Below the pieces are notes generated by a model. It searched no databases, was not told the origin of the DNA, and was given only the letters and a program-made list of their open reading frames with translations. Below are positions 24,408 through 32,464 of a DNA stretch of 32,464 bases, piece after piece. The DNA is from DASTHG01 sp035491895 (GTDB lineage Bacteria; Gemmatimonadota; Gemmatimonadetes; Gemmatimonadales; GWC2-71-9): contig DATJJY010000133.1 in assembly GCA_035491895.1 (NCBI GenBank), forward strand, positions 1 through 32,464, in the 5' to 3' direction. Made by a program: the position numbers and the translations under genes. How positions within the stretch are numbered: the first letter of the stretch is position 1; each line of letters begins with the position of its first letter.

Positions 24408-25510
24408 CCTACCTCGCCGTCGGACTCATGTCGGGGACGTCGCTCGACGGGGTGTCGGCGGCGCTGGTGCGGCTCGAGAGCGACCCCCCGGCGGTCCAGC
24501 TCGCCGCCTTTCATCAGGATTCCTACAACGCGGCGGAGCGCGGGCAGATCATCGACGCGATCGCCCGCGGCGGGGCGCAGGAACTCTCGATCCTGCACGT
24601 GGCGCTGGCGGAGCGGTTCGCGGGCGCCGTGCTCCAGCTCCTCGCCGGGGCGAAGGTCGCCCCCAAGGATCTCGCGTTCATCGCCTCCCACGGCCAGACG
24701 GTGTGGCACGAGCCCGGCCGGGCGACCCTGCAGCTCGGCGATCCCGCCGTGCTCGCCGAGCGCATCGGCGTGCGGGTGGTGAGCGACTTCCGTGCGCGCG
24801 ACGTCGCGGCGGGCGGGCAGGGGGCGCCGCTCGTGCCGCTCGCCGACGTGATGTTGTTCGGCCACCCCGACCGGGGGCGGCTGCTGCTCAACATCGGCGG
24901 CATGGCGAACGTCACCTGGGTGCCGCGCCGCGGCGAGACGAAGGGCGCCCTGGCGTTCGACATCGGCCCCGGCGTCGCCGTGATCGACGCCGTCACCCGG
25001 ACGCTCGACCCCGAGGCGCCCTACGATGTCGACGGCGAACGCGCCCGGCACGGCCGCGTGACGGCCAAAGCGCTCGCCGCGCTGCTCGCCGACCCGTATT
25101 TCGACCTCGCGCCGCCGAAGAGCACCGGGCGCGAGCACTTCGGGTCTTCGTTCGCCGATCGCGTGATCGCGCTGGCGGGCGCGGGGAATGACGCCGTCAC
25201 CACCGCGACCGCACTCACCGTCGAGGCGGTGGCTCGGGCGCTGGAGCGCTGGACGCCCGCGGCCCCCGAGGACGAGCTGGTCATTTCGGGCGGCGGCGCC
25301 AGGAACCCGGCGCTGGTCGAGCAGCTCGCGGCCCGCGTGCGCCCGCGCCCGGTGCGGCGCTTCGACGAATTGTTCTTCAGTGGTGAGGCAAAGGAGGCGG
25401 TGGCGTTTGCGTTTCTGGGGCTGCAGACGATTCTCGGAAGGCCGGGTAATTTGCCCGGAGCGACTGGTGCGCGAGGCGAACGAATCCTCGGCCATATAAC
25501 GCCCGCATAA
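24404..25510 (+). CDS. anmK: Anhydro-N-acetylmuramic acid kinase
   Basis: A 368-aa cytoplasmic kinase that hydrolyses the 1,6-anhydro bond of anhydroMurNAc while phosphorylating it to MurNAc-6-phosphate, the substrate of MurQ encoded just upstream. Hallmarks are the N-terminal GLMSGTSLDGVSAALV, ASHGQTVWHEP, LQLGDPAVLAE, VSDFRARDVAAGGQGAPLVP, NIGGMANVTW, and FDIGPGVAVIDA, with the C-terminal SGGGARNPALVEQLAARV. Length is normal. GTG is the start, overlapping the murQ stop. The stop is followed after three bases by a decamer-repeat array shared with the convergent protease gene. Confidence 0.96.
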   Translation: MTYLAVGLMSGTSLDGVSAALVRLESDPPAVQLAAFHQDSYNAAERGQIIDAIARGGAQELSILHVALAERFAGAVLQLLAGAKVAPKDLAFIASHGQTVWHEPGRATLQLGDPAVLAERIGVRVVSDFRARDVAAGGQGAPLVPLADVMLFGHPDRGRLLLNIGGMANVTWVPRRGETKGALAFDIGPGVAVIDAVTRTLDPEAPYDVDGERARHGRVTAKALAALLADPYFDLAPPKSTGREHFGSSFADRVIALAGAGNDAVTTATALTVEAVARALERWTPAAPEDELVISGGGARNPALVEQLAARVRPRPVRRFDELFFSGEAKEAVAFAFLGLQTILGRPGNLPGATGARGERILGHITPA

Positions 25511-25513
25511 CCC

Positions 25514-25563
25514 CTACCGACTCCTACCGACTCCTACCGTCTCCTACCGTCTCCTACCGTCCC
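25514..25563 (-). repeat. Tandem decamer repeat CTACCGWCTC (5 copies) between convergent genes
   Basis: Five head-to-tail decamers at 25514, 25524, 25534, 25544 and 25554. The first two read CTACCGACTC, the next two CTACCGTCTC, and the last CTACCGTCCC. The array fills the gap between the anmK stop (25510) and the protease gene. The last copy encodes that protease's final Gly-Arg and its TAG stop (25554-25556 on the minus strand). It is the same repeat as at 20781-20879 but in one orientation only, so it cannot form the same hairpin. Confidence 0.9.
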
Positions 25564-26993
25564 TTATTCAAGTAGTCAGTCACAAAGCTCACCGGCACTG
25601 CGAGAATGATTCTCCCATTCGATTCCTGGATCCCGCCGTACAACACCGCCACCACCCGGCCGTCGTGATCGAAGATCGGGCTCCCCGAGGAGCCCGGTGC
25701 CCCGTAGCCGTCGACCTGCACGACGTTGGGCAGCACCTTGCTCGCGGTGCCGACGGTGAGCGTGGGCGAGGCGACGACGTCGGTGCCCTGGCCTTCCATC
25801 GGAAGGTCGAGACCCAGCGGGTAGCCGATGATCGCTACCGGGTCGCCGCGCTGCAGGCTGCGCGGATCGCGGTTCAGTCCCTGCACGCGCGGCGTGCCGC
25901 CACGGATCTCGACCTTCAGGACGCCCAGGTCGGCGGCATCGGAGACCCCGACGTAGCGCCCGGGGAACCACTGCTTGCTGCCGGAGAACTTCACCGCGAT
26001 GCGGCGCGGGGTGCGGTCGCCGTTCTCGCCCACGAGCACGTGCTTGTTGGTGACCATCGTGCCCTGCGAATCGATCGCGAACGCGGTCCCCGAGAAGCGC
26101 TCGGTCTCCGAGAACTCGACGAGCACGAGGGCGACCGCGTTCTGATTGCGCGACGAGATAGCGCGATAGTCGACGGCGCCGGCGCCGGCGATGAGTTGCT
26201 GGCGCGCCTGCGCCACCTCGAGCTGCCCGCGCAGCGCTCGCACCGTCCCGGCGTCGCTTCCCGCATCGGCGAGCTGGCGGCGCAGCCGCTCGATCTCCGC
26301 CACCGACTGCTGGTTGGCGTCGTGCAGTCCCTGGATCTCGGTCTGGAACTGCTGCGCCGTGCGCTGCGCCTGGTCGGCGACGCTGTCCGCCCAGGCACGG
26401 ATGCTCGCCAGCTCCTGCTTGCGGTCTTCCGCACCCTTCCAGACGACGAACAGGGCGAGCCCCACGACGAGCACCACCATGCCCACGAGCACCGTCGCGG
26501 TGCGGCGCCACGGCGCCGTCGCCATCTCGATGATCGCCGTCGTCGAGCGGGGACGGCGGGGGGCCGCGCCGGGCGGGGGCCGCTTGGTCGGCGGCGGGAC
26601 GGTCGCCGGTACGACTTGCTTCGGGTTCGAGAGGCGGCCGGCGGCCGCTTGCGCGGTTTCGGTGGGGAGGTCGTCGGCGTCGCCCGCCAGGACACGAAAC
26701 TCGAGCGCCGGACCCTTGGCGCCGAAGCCGATGACGTCGCCGTCGACCAGCAGGCGGTCGCCGGTGAGGCGCTCGCCGTTGACGTACGTGCCGTTCTTCG
26801 AGCCCAGGTCCTGCAACACGAACCCTTCGGACTTCGCCATGATCGCGCAGTGACGCGACGAGACGTCGAGGTCGCGCTCGGCGTCGAAGCGGACGTCGGA
26901 GAGGGGATGGCGGCCGAGGCCGAGGTAGGCTTTCTGGAACGTCTCGACCTGTCCGGTGCGCGCGCCCGACAGGAACTTGAACTGCGCCCTCAC
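25554..26993 (-). CDS. FHA domain - transmembrane - trypsin-like serine protease
   Basis: A 479-aa protein. Residues about 5-105 form an FHA phosphothreonine-binding domain (GRHPLSDVRF, SSRHCAI, LGSKNGTYVNG). A Pro/Arg-rich linker leads to one transmembrane helix (about 165-185), with arginines before it, so the FHA domain should be cytoplasmic and the rest periplasmic. A coiled coil (about 190-270) precedes a trypsin-like protease domain with an apparently complete triad: H318 in TNKHVLV, D355 in AADLGVLK, S436 in GAPGSSGSP. No PDZ domain follows, unlike DegP/HtrA. It is the last gene of the kinase operon: its GTG overlaps the PP2C stop (GTGA). A phosphorylation signal read inside may control the protease outside; this is inference. 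Confidence 0.9.
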   Translation of the reverse strand: MRAQFKFLSGARTGQVETFQKAYLGLGRHPLSDVRFDAERDLDVSSRHCAIMAKSEGFVLQDLGSKNGTYVNGERLTGDRLLVDGDVIGFGAKGPALEFRVLAGDADDLPTETAQAAAGRLSNPKQVVPATVPPPTKRPPPGAAPRRPRSTTAIIEMATAPWRRTATVLVGMVVLVVGLALFVVWKGAEDRKQELASIRAWADSVADQAQRTAQQFQTEIQGLHDANQQSVAEIERLRRQLADAGSDAGTVRALRGQLEVAQARQQLIAGAGAVDYRAISSRNQNAVALVLVEFSETERFSGTAFAIDSQGTMVTNKHVLVGENGDRTPRRIAVKFSGSKQWFPGRYVGVSDAADLGVLKVEIRGGTPRVQGLNRDPRSLQRGDPVAIIGYPLGLDLPMEGQGTDVVASPTLTVGTASKVLPNVVQVDGYGAPGSSGSPIFDHDGRVVAVLYGGIQESNGRIILAVPVSFVTDYLNKGR

Positions 26994-28024
26994 GAGCTGC
27001 CGCGTGCCCAGACGACGGCGCCCACCAGGAGCGCCGCGGCGATCAGGATGACGAGCAGCTTCCAGCGGCTCTCGGCCGCCTGTTTGGTGGACACCGGGGG
27101 CTTGCTGCCCTTGTAGACCGGGACCGGCTCGGTGCTCGTCTCCGTGTCGACCAGCGGAAAGGGCTGATGGCCGACGTCCTCCGACCGCCCGGGCTGCGTC
27201 AGGCCGTCGCCGTCCACGCGGGCGAGGATGACGGTGATGTTGTCCGGTCCGCCGCGCTCGTTCGCCAGCTCCACGAGGCGCGTCGCCGCCGCGGCCAGGT
27301 CCTTCGACTCGAGCGCCGTCTTCGCGATCTCTTCCTTCTTGACCTGTCCCGACAGGCCGTCGGAGCAGAGCACGAGAATGTCGCCGCGGCGCAGGTCCTG
27401 ATGCGTCAGGTCGACCTTCACCTTGGAGTCCGGGCCCAGCGCCTGGAGGATAATGTTGCGCCGCTCGCTCTGTGCGGCCTCCTCTTCGGTCAGCTCACCC
27501 GCTTCCACCAGGCGCTGCATCAACGACTGGTCCTTGGTGAGCTGGTGGGCCTCCTTGCCGCGAATCAGGTAGGCCCGGCTGTCGCCCACCTGCGTGAGGT
27601 AGAGGTGATCCTCCAGGACCCCGACGACGGTGGCCGTCGTGCCCATGCCGCGGTTTTCGGGATGCGCCTTGGCGTAGTCGTGGATCGCGCGGTTCGCCGT
27701 CTCGACCGCCTCTTTCAGCCGGTAGGCGAAGCGCTGTCCCGTCGCCTCGTCTTCGGCGAGCCATCCCGCGATCAGGTGCTTGTAAATCGTGTCGGTGGCC
27801 ATCTCGCTCGCCAGCTCGCCGGCCGCGGCACCTCCCATCCCGTCGGCGACCATGAGGAGCAGGCCGCGCTCGCCCAGCTCGTAGGCACGCTCGTCCGTCG
27901 GCAGCGACGGGTCGCGCTTCGTCAGGTCGGCGACGAGGTAGTTGTCCTCGTTATGGTCGCGGGCCTTGCCCACGTCCGACTTGCCGAAGACGCGGATCAC
28001 GATCGGTTTCGGGCGTCCGAACAT
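26990..28024 (-). CDS. PP2C-family Ser/Thr protein phosphatase with C-terminal membrane anchor
   Basis: A 344-aa metal-dependent phosphatase, likely reversing the action of the kinase encoded immediately upstream. Catalytic-domain motifs are DVGKARDHNEDNY, VADGMGG (D61), GMGTTATV, VGDSRAYL, LCSDGLSG (D222) and GGPDNITV (D261); all metal-binding aspartates appear present. After a linker, residues about 321-340 form a hydrophobic C-terminal helix followed by RGSS, so the enzyme is probably tail-anchored in the inner membrane with its catalytic domain inside. It starts 2 bases after the kinase stop and overlaps the FHA-protease start. Confidence 0.94.
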   Translation of the reverse strand: MFGRPKPIVIRVFGKSDVGKARDHNEDNYLVADLTKRDPSLPTDERAYELGERGLLLMVADGMGGAAAGELASEMATDTIYKHLIAGWLAEDEATGQRFAYRLKEAVETANRAIHDYAKAHPENRGMGTTATVVGVLEDHLYLTQVGDSRAYLIRGKEAHQLTKDQSLMQRLVEAGELTEEEAAQSERRNIILQALGPDSKVKVDLTHQDLRRGDILVLCSDGLSGQVKKEEIAKTALESKDLAAAATRLVELANERGGPDNITVILARVDGDGLTQPGRSEDVGHQPFPLVDTETSTEPVPVYKGSKPPVSTKQAAESRWKLLVILIAAALLVGAVVWARGSS

Positions 28025-28026
28025 GG

Positions 28027-29631
28027 CTATTGGGGATCCGGGTGTTGAACGACGTCCTGACAGGACGTCATCGAGGCTTTCAGCCCGAGGCCGATCCGAG
28101 CCCAGCGGAGAGCTTCGTCTCGGTTCCTCAAAGTGCGTTCTGCCTGAGCAAGCATGCAGGCAGCAAACGCCTTGTCGACAGTCGAGACGCCTCGAGTGTT
28201 GTAGACGATTTGGGCCGAGTCGACGATCACCTGCGCCGGTCGATCTATCAGGGCATCAAGAATGTCACCAGCCTTGGCGGGATCGATTCCGTTACCGCCC
28301 CCTGTCAGCGGCGTCGGGATCGTTCGCCCTTGCTGTGGTGGGGACGAATCCACATGCGTGACGCGCCGATTCTCCGGTTGGGTGTTCGACGGGTGATGGG
28401 TCGTGTCAACAGTCAAAGCGGACACCTTCGATGTGTCCTGCCGGCTCATCTTGGTCGTGTCGGGTGGCGCAGCGTTGCCACCCCGTCCCACCAGCAGCAC
28501 GTACCCGCCGCCGCCGAGTCCCAGCACCACCACGGCGCCCACGACGATCGGCACGAGCGAGCGTTGCTTGCGCGGCGGCGCCCGCTTCGCCGCCTGCGCC
28601 TTCGTCTCGCGCGAATCGAGCAGCTGCGTCTTGCCCTCGATGTCGACGCGCGTCGCCGGCGCCACGCCGCGCGTCCCGCGCGCGAGGCCCGCGACGGCCA
28701 CGACGTCGTCGGCGAACTTGGCGACGCTCTGGTAGCGCTCGGCCGGCGTCCGGGCGAGCGCCGCGTCGAGCACCTGCTGCAGCCCGTCGGGGAAGGACAG
28801 GTCGGGGCGGGTGGCGGCGAGCGTCGCCGGGTCGTCGGTGAGCCGCTTGACCATCATTTCCTGCACCGAGTCGGCCTGGAACGGCAGCTCGCCCGTCAGC
28901 ATGCGGAAGTAGGTGAGCGCGAGCGAATAGAGGTCGCTGCGTCCGTCCACTTTGTCGCCCGAGAGCTGCTCGGGGCTCATGAACTCCGGGGTGCCCACCA
29001 CGAGACCGGTCTTCGTCACCTTCTGGCCGGCCTCGTCGCCGCCCACGGCCTTCGCGATACCGAAGTCCACCACCTTGACGAGGTCGGCGCCGTCGCGGTT
29101 TCGCGCCACCATGATGTTGTCGGGTTTCAAGTCGCGGTGCACGATGCCAAGGTCGTGGGCGGCCTGCAGCGCGTCGGCGGTCTGCTTGAAGATCGCGGTC
29201 GCGCGGGCCAGCGGCAGCGCGCCCTCGCGCTCGATCAGCGCCGTGAGCGGCTCGCCCTCGACGAATTCCATCGCGAGGTAGATCACCCCGTCCGGGGTCT
29301 CGCCGAAATCGTAGACGGCGCAGACGTTGGGATGGGTGATGCGGCTCGCGTTCGCGGCCTCGCGGTTGAAGCGCGCCACGGCGTCGGGGTCGTGCACCAT
29401 CGACGGGTTCATCACCTTGATGGCGCTGCGCCGCCCCATCTTCACGTGCTCGGCGAGGTACACCTGGCCCATGCCGCCTTCGCCCAGCTTCTTGATCACG
29501 TGGTAGCGGTCGGCCACCACCTGGCCGACCAGGCTCGTCGCCGGGGCGGCGGACCTGAGCGTCGTGCCGTCGTCCTGACAGAAGCGGATGTCGTCCGGAT
29601 ATTGCCGGGAGCAGACCGGGCAGATCTTCAC
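28027..29631 (-). CDS. Membrane-bound Ser/Thr protein kinase with N-terminal zinc-ribbon-like segment
   Basis: A 534-aa Hanks-type kinase. Residues 4-21 carry CPVC...FCQDDG, a zinc-ribbon-like pattern with three cysteines and Asp in place of the fourth. The kinase domain spans about 43-310: glycine loop LGEGGMGQVYL, K72 (AIKVM), E91, HRDLKPDN (D167), DFG (D189) and GTPEFMSPEQL, all intact and of the RD type. A transmembrane helix (about 359-383) separates it from a periplasmic C-terminus: a Thr/Pro-rich linker and a final helical segment with two Cys (ACMLAQAERTLRNRDEALRWA, TSCQD). The start codon is GTG, overlapping the stop of the FHA gene upstream (GTGA). The signal it senses is unknown. 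Confidence 0.94.
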   Translation of the reverse strand: MKICPVCSRQYPDDIRFCQDDGTTLRSAAPATSLVGQVVADRYHVIKKLGEGGMGQVYLAEHVKMGRRSAIKVMNPSMVHDPDAVARFNREAANASRITHPNVCAVYDFGETPDGVIYLAMEFVEGEPLTALIEREGALPLARATAIFKQTADALQAAHDLGIVHRDLKPDNIMVARNRDGADLVKVVDFGIAKAVGGDEAGQKVTKTGLVVGTPEFMSPEQLSGDKVDGRSDLYSLALTYFRMLTGELPFQADSVQEMMVKRLTDDPATLAATRPDLSFPDGLQQVLDAALARTPAERYQSVAKFADDVVAVAGLARGTRGVAPATRVDIEGKTQLLDSRETKAQAAKRAPPRKQRSLVPIVVGAVVVLGLGGGGYVLLVGRGGNAAPPDTTKMSRQDTSKVSALTVDTTHHPSNTQPENRRVTHVDSSPPQQGRTIPTPLTGGGNGIDPAKAGDILDALIDRPAQVIVDSAQIVYNTRGVSTVDKAFAACMLAQAERTLRNRDEALRWARIGLGLKASMTSCQDVVQHPDPQ

Positions 29632-30689
29632 GGGATCTCGATGCGCAGCAGCTTGTCGCCCGCGAGGATGCGCGAGCCGTCCTTGAGCGGCATCGCCCCG
29701 CGCGCCGCCACGGCGATGCCGTTGCGGCTGCCGGCGTCCACCACCACGAAGTCGGCGTCCTCCGAGCGCACCAGCGCGTGCTGCGCGCTCATCGACGGAT
29801 CGTAGGGGAAGGTCCAGTCGCCGCGCTCGCGCCCGATCAGGAGGTCGCGGCCGGGCGAGAGCTGGATCACGTCACGCGCGCTGCCGTCGGCGCGCAGCTG
29901 CGTCAGCGACGCGATGTCGGCTGACGGCGTGAGGCTGCCCATGCGTTTCGTGGCGTCGACCTCCGGAGCGTAGGGCCCGGGATACCCGAGACGGCGGAAT
30001 CGGATGATCTGCGAGCCGATCAACAGGACGTCGCCCTCGGTGAGCCGGTACGCCTCCTCGAGGAACACCCAGGTGCCGTTGCGGCTCCCCAGGTCGCGCG
30101 CCATGAGCTTCGCGTCTTCCCACGACAGCTTGGCGTGCAGCGGCGACATGAAGGGATCGTCGGGGAAGCGGACGTCTCCCTCGCCCCGGCCGATCGTGGT
30201 GTCCGTCCGCCGGCTCTCGAACGTCTGCAGGTCGTCCCCGGTGTCGTTCATGAGCACCAGGCGGACGAGGAACTCGGTGCGGGGCGCGGGGCGCAACGAG
30301 GGCCGCGACAGGCCCGGGGCCCCGGGCTCCCCCTCCAGCGGAGAGCCGCAGGTGGCGCAAAACCGGGTCCCCACCACGACCGTCGATCCGCAGCGGGCGC
30401 ACGCCGGCCCTGACCCGGGGGCCGAAAGCCGTCGCCCGCAGTGGGGGCAATAAGGAAGGGCCGCGTCGATCTGGCCGTTGCAAAACGGACAGGTGAGGCC
30501 CGCCGGGGAAGCGGCTGAGCTGCCGAGGTCGGAGACCATGGATGCGGGAGACGGGGCGGAGGCGTCGCCTGGAACGGGAGTCGGGACGGCCTTCTTGGCC
30601 GCGGCCGCCTTGGCGAGAGGTTTGCCGCAGTCCATGCAGAACAGGGCACCCGGCTCGTTGGCGCGTCCGCAGTAGGCACAGGTGGTCAC
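29628..30689 (-). CDS. Zinc-ribbon / double FHA-domain protein
   Basis: A 353-aa protein, first gene of the signalling operon. It has three CxxC...CxxC zinc ribbons (about residues 4-21, 67-84, 97-114) separated by Ala/Pro/Ser-rich linkers. Two FHA domains follow (about 140-235 with TIGRGEGDVRF, SPLHAKL, LGSRNGTWVF; about 262-350 with LIGRERGDWTF, SAQHALV, AGSRNGIAV). FHA domains bind phosphothreonine, so it is a plausible substrate-recruiting adaptor of the kinase encoded next. There is no signal peptide or membrane helix, so it is cytoplasmic. GTG at 30689 is chosen because it places Met just before the first ribbon and has GAGGAG upstream; the nearby ATG is out of frame. Confidence 0.9.
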   Translation of the reverse strand: MTTCAYCGRANEPGALFCMDCGKPLAKAAAAKKAVPTPVPGDASAPSPASMVSDLGSSAASPAGLTCPFCNGQIDAALPYCPHCGRRLSAPGSGPACARCGSTVVVGTRFCATCGSPLEGEPGAPGLSRPSLRPAPRTEFLVRLVLMNDTGDDLQTFESRRTDTTIGRGEGDVRFPDDPFMSPLHAKLSWEDAKLMARDLGSRNGTWVFLEEAYRLTEGDVLLIGSQIIRFRRLGYPGPYAPEVDATKRMGSLTPSADIASLTQLRADGSARDVIQLSPGRDLLIGRERGDWTFPYDPSMSAQHALVRSEDADFVVVDAGSRNGIAVAARGAMPLKDGSRILAGDKLLRIEIP

Positions 30690-30785
30690 GGGCGACGCAT
30701 CTCCTCGTCGGGCGCAGAAGTTAAGGTTTGCCAATCTATTGCGCAACTTGGCGGGTCGAAAGGGGAGCGCGTAGCTTCGCTCCGC
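30690..30785. promoter_or_regulatory. Divergent region between the signalling operon and the amidase gene, with a stem-loop at the amidase start
   Basis: A 96-base intergenic region holding promoters for both directions. It includes a less G+C-rich part (30719-30750) with the palindrome TTGCGCAA (30739-30746) inside flanking GCCAA (30730-30734) and TTGGC (30748-30752). Near the amidase start, AGGGGAG (30761-30767) is the only good ribosome binding site but lies 18 bases from the ATG. An inverted repeat GGAGCG (30764-30769)/CGCTCC (30778-30783) lies between. Confidence 0.4.
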
Positions 30786-32464
30786 ATGCGACGCGCGGTA
30801 TGGCTTGCCACGCTGTTGGTAGGGGCGTGTGGCGGGAGTCGAGCAGGAATCGCGCCGCTCCCCGTCACTCCCTCCTTGAGCACACCCCCGACACGGGCGC
30901 AGGGCCCGCTGCGCATCGCCGTCGTCTATCCGTCGGCGGCGGACGTCGTCCAGCCGACCGACAGCGAGTTCATCCTGGGGGGCACGGGGTCGGGCGACGC
31001 GCGGCTCACCGTGGCCGGCGTGCCGGTCCCCGTCGCGCCGGGCGGCGGATGGATCGCCTGGATTCCGCTCCCCGACGACACGGCGTATGTCGTGCCGATC
31101 GTGGCGCGCACGGCGACCGACAGCCAATTCCTCGAGTGGCCGATCCGGATCGCGCCACGGTTTCATCCGCCCGCGGCCGCCGCCTGGATCGATGCGGGGA
31201 GCTTCGAGCCGGCGGGGAGTTTCCGCTGGCCGGCGGGCGAAGGAATGCGGCTCGCCGTCCGCGCGGCGCCGGGATCGAGCGTGCGACTGCTGCTGCGCAG
31301 CGGCAGGAGCCTCCCGCTCGTCCCCGACTCGCTGCCCGACGAGCCGTCGTGGGGGATCCGGGCGTTCGGGACCGACACTCAGGCGCTGCACCTGCCGCCG
31401 CACGGCGATCGCTACGTCGGCTGGCTCGCCGCCGAGCCGATCGATTCGAGCGCCCTGCTCGAGGTGATCAACGGCGTCGATACCGCACGCGCCGTCTGGC
31501 CGCTCGAGCTCCGGACGCTCGACCTCGCACATCCCGAGGTCATCGTGCTCGACGACGACACGGCGCGCACCGGCACCACCGACTCGCTCACCGTCGGGAA
31601 GGCCGTTCCCTCCGGGACGTATCAATGGTTCTTCCCGACCGGCACCCGCGCCGTGCGGAGCGGCGTCTGGAACGACCAGGTGCGGCTCGCCCTCTCTCGG
31701 ACGCAGGTGGCGTGGGTCAACGCCGCCGACGTGCACCAGCTCGCCGCCGGCACGCCGCCTCCCGGCGGCGTCGTGGGCTCGGTGCGGCTCACCGCCGGAC
31801 CGCACTCGGTCACGTTGCGCGTCCCGCTCCCCGACCGGTTGCCGTATCGCGTCGAGGAGGGCGACCGCACCCTGGCGCTGCGCATCTACGGCGGCACGTC
31901 GGACGTGAACTGGATGCAATACGGCCCCACCGATTCCCTGGTGCGGCGCATGAGCTACCTCCAGGAGACCCGGGACGAGCTGGTGATCACGCTCGAGCTG
32001 TCGCGGCGCGTGTGGGGGTATCGCACGCGCTTCGATGGTCGCGACCTGCTGCTCGAGGTGCGGCGCCCGCCGGCGATCGATCCGAAGAGTCCGTTACGCG
32101 GGCGGACCATCGTCCTCGACCCGGGGCACCCGCCGGTCGGCGCCACCGGCCCGACGGGCGTCCGCGAGCCGGCCGTGACGCTCGCCGTCGCGCTCAAGGC
32201 GAAGACGCTGCTCGAGCGGGCCGGCGCGACGGTGCTGTTGACGCGGAGCGATTCGTCGCCCGTCGATCTCTACCCGCGGACGAAATTCGCGGAGCTGCAC
32301 GACGCCGACGTGCTCGTCTCGATCCACGCCAACGCGCTGCCCGACGGGGTGAACCCGTTCAGCAACAACGGCACGAGCGTCTACTATTTCCACGCCCGCA
32401 GCGCGGACCTGGGGCGCGCCCTCGATCAGGAGATCGCCGCCGCACTCGGCCTGCGCGACCTGGG
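30786..32464 (+). CDS. N-acetylmuramoyl-L-alanine amidase (Amidase_3), lipoprotein; truncated by window end
   Basis: An open frame from ATG at 30786 to the end of the window (at least 559 codons, no stop reached). The signal peptide carries lipobox LLVGAC (Cys15), so it is a periplasm-facing lipoprotein. Residues about 50-430 are a long N-terminal region of beta-rich character with no family I can name; part may bind peptidoglycan, as AMIN domains do in related amidases (SRRVWGYRTRFDGRDLLLEV near 410-430 resembles an AMIN-like end). From about 440 the zinc amidase domain begins: TIVLDPGHP (H448), REPAVTLAV (E461) and VSIHANA (H514) supply the three zinc ligands. It cleaves the lactyl-peptide bond in peptidoglycan. 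The catalytic Glu lies beyond the window. Confidence 0.92.
   Translation, partial: MRRAVWLATLLVGACGGSRAGIAPLPVTPSLSTPPTRAQGPLRIAVVYPSAADVVQPTDSEFILGGTGSGDARLTVAGVPVPVAPGGGWIAWIPLPDDTAYVVPIVARTATDSQFLEWPIRIAPRFHPPAAAAWIDAGSFEPAGSFRWPAGEGMRLAVRAAPGSSVRLLLRSGRSLPLVPDSLPDEPSWGIRAFGTDTQALHLPPHGDRYVGWLAAEPIDSSALLEVINGVDTARAVWPLELRTLDLAHPEVIVLDDDTARTGTTDSLTVGKAVPSGTYQWFFPTGTRAVRSGVWNDQVRLALSRTQVAWVNAADVHQLAAGTPPPGGVVGSVRLTAGPHSVTLRVPLPDRLPYRVEEGDRTLALRIYGGTSDVNWMQYGPTDSLVRRMSYLQETRDELVITLELSRRVWGYRTRFDGRDLLLEVRRPPAIDPKSPLRGRTIVLDPGHPPVGATGPTGVREPAVTLAVALKAKTLLERAGATVLLTRSDSSPVDLYPRTKFAELHDADVLVSIHANALPDGVNPFSNNGTSVYYFHARSADLGRALDQEIAAALGLRDL

Noticed and set aside
28030..29805. 591-codon plus-strand open frame opposite the Ser/Thr kinase
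   Set aside because: Its composition (His/Arg/Ala/Val-rich) and lack of motifs mark it as the antisense of the kinase gene.

Overview
The window is G+C-rich, almost fully coding chromosomal DNA from a Gram-negative-type bacterium. It contains lipoprotein signal peptides, a Wza/Wzc-type polysaccharide exporter, a periplasmic-type gamma-glutamyltransferase and peptidoglycan-recycling genes. The eukaryotic-like Ser/Thr kinase with an N-terminal zinc-ribbon-like segment, the FHA proteins, the frequent GTG starts and a small Lys/Arg-rich protein of the type common in Gemmatimonadota and Acidobacteriota suggest Gemmatimonadota. That assignment is an inference; no rRNA or other phylogenetic marker is present. 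No tRNA, rRNA, CRISPR array, insertion sequence or phage gene was seen.

Left part (1-17208): after a 51-aa basic protein (85-240) and a strong stem-loop, a tightly packed ten-gene plus-strand operon (596-14907) encodes a Wzx/Wzy-type exopolysaccharide or capsule pathway. It holds an initiating sugar-phosphate transferase, a Wzc-like copolymerase/tyrosine kinase, a short Wza-like export protein, a polysaccharide deacetylase fused to a Wzx-like flippase, a WecG/TagA-type glycosyltransferase, a Wzy/O-antigen-ligase-like polymerase, two GT4 and one GT2 glycosyltransferases, and an asparagine-synthetase-like amidotransferase. Most junctions overlap or are separated by only a few bases, so translational coupling is likely. 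A minus-strand GT4 gene and a plus-strand wecB (UDP-GlcNAc 2-epimerase) complete the cluster. WecB makes UDP-ManNAc, the type of donor used by WecG/TagA enzymes.

Middle part (17249-25510): a GH10 glycoside hydrolase lipoprotein, a YidB-type protein, a secreted protein with four DUF3761-like Cys repeats, a glycine-zipper lipoprotein, gamma-glutamyltransferase, a GlsB/YeaQ membrane protein, a small 'iron permease family' membrane protein, and the muramic-acid recycling pair murQ-anmK.

Right part (25554-32464): a four-gene minus-strand phospho-signalling operon, read from 30689 down to 25554. It encodes a zinc-ribbon/double-FHA protein, a Ser/Thr kinase, a PP2C phosphatase, and an FHA-transmembrane-trypsin-like protease. 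It is divergent from a lipoprotein N-acetylmuramoyl-L-alanine amidase that runs off the window.

The observations most worth a second look are the deacetylase-flippase fusion, the kinase/phosphatase/FHA-protease operon, and an intergenic decamer repeat family (CTACCGTCTC type). That repeat sits between both of the convergent gene pairs where one would expect a bidirectional terminator, and in one case it supplies a stop codon.
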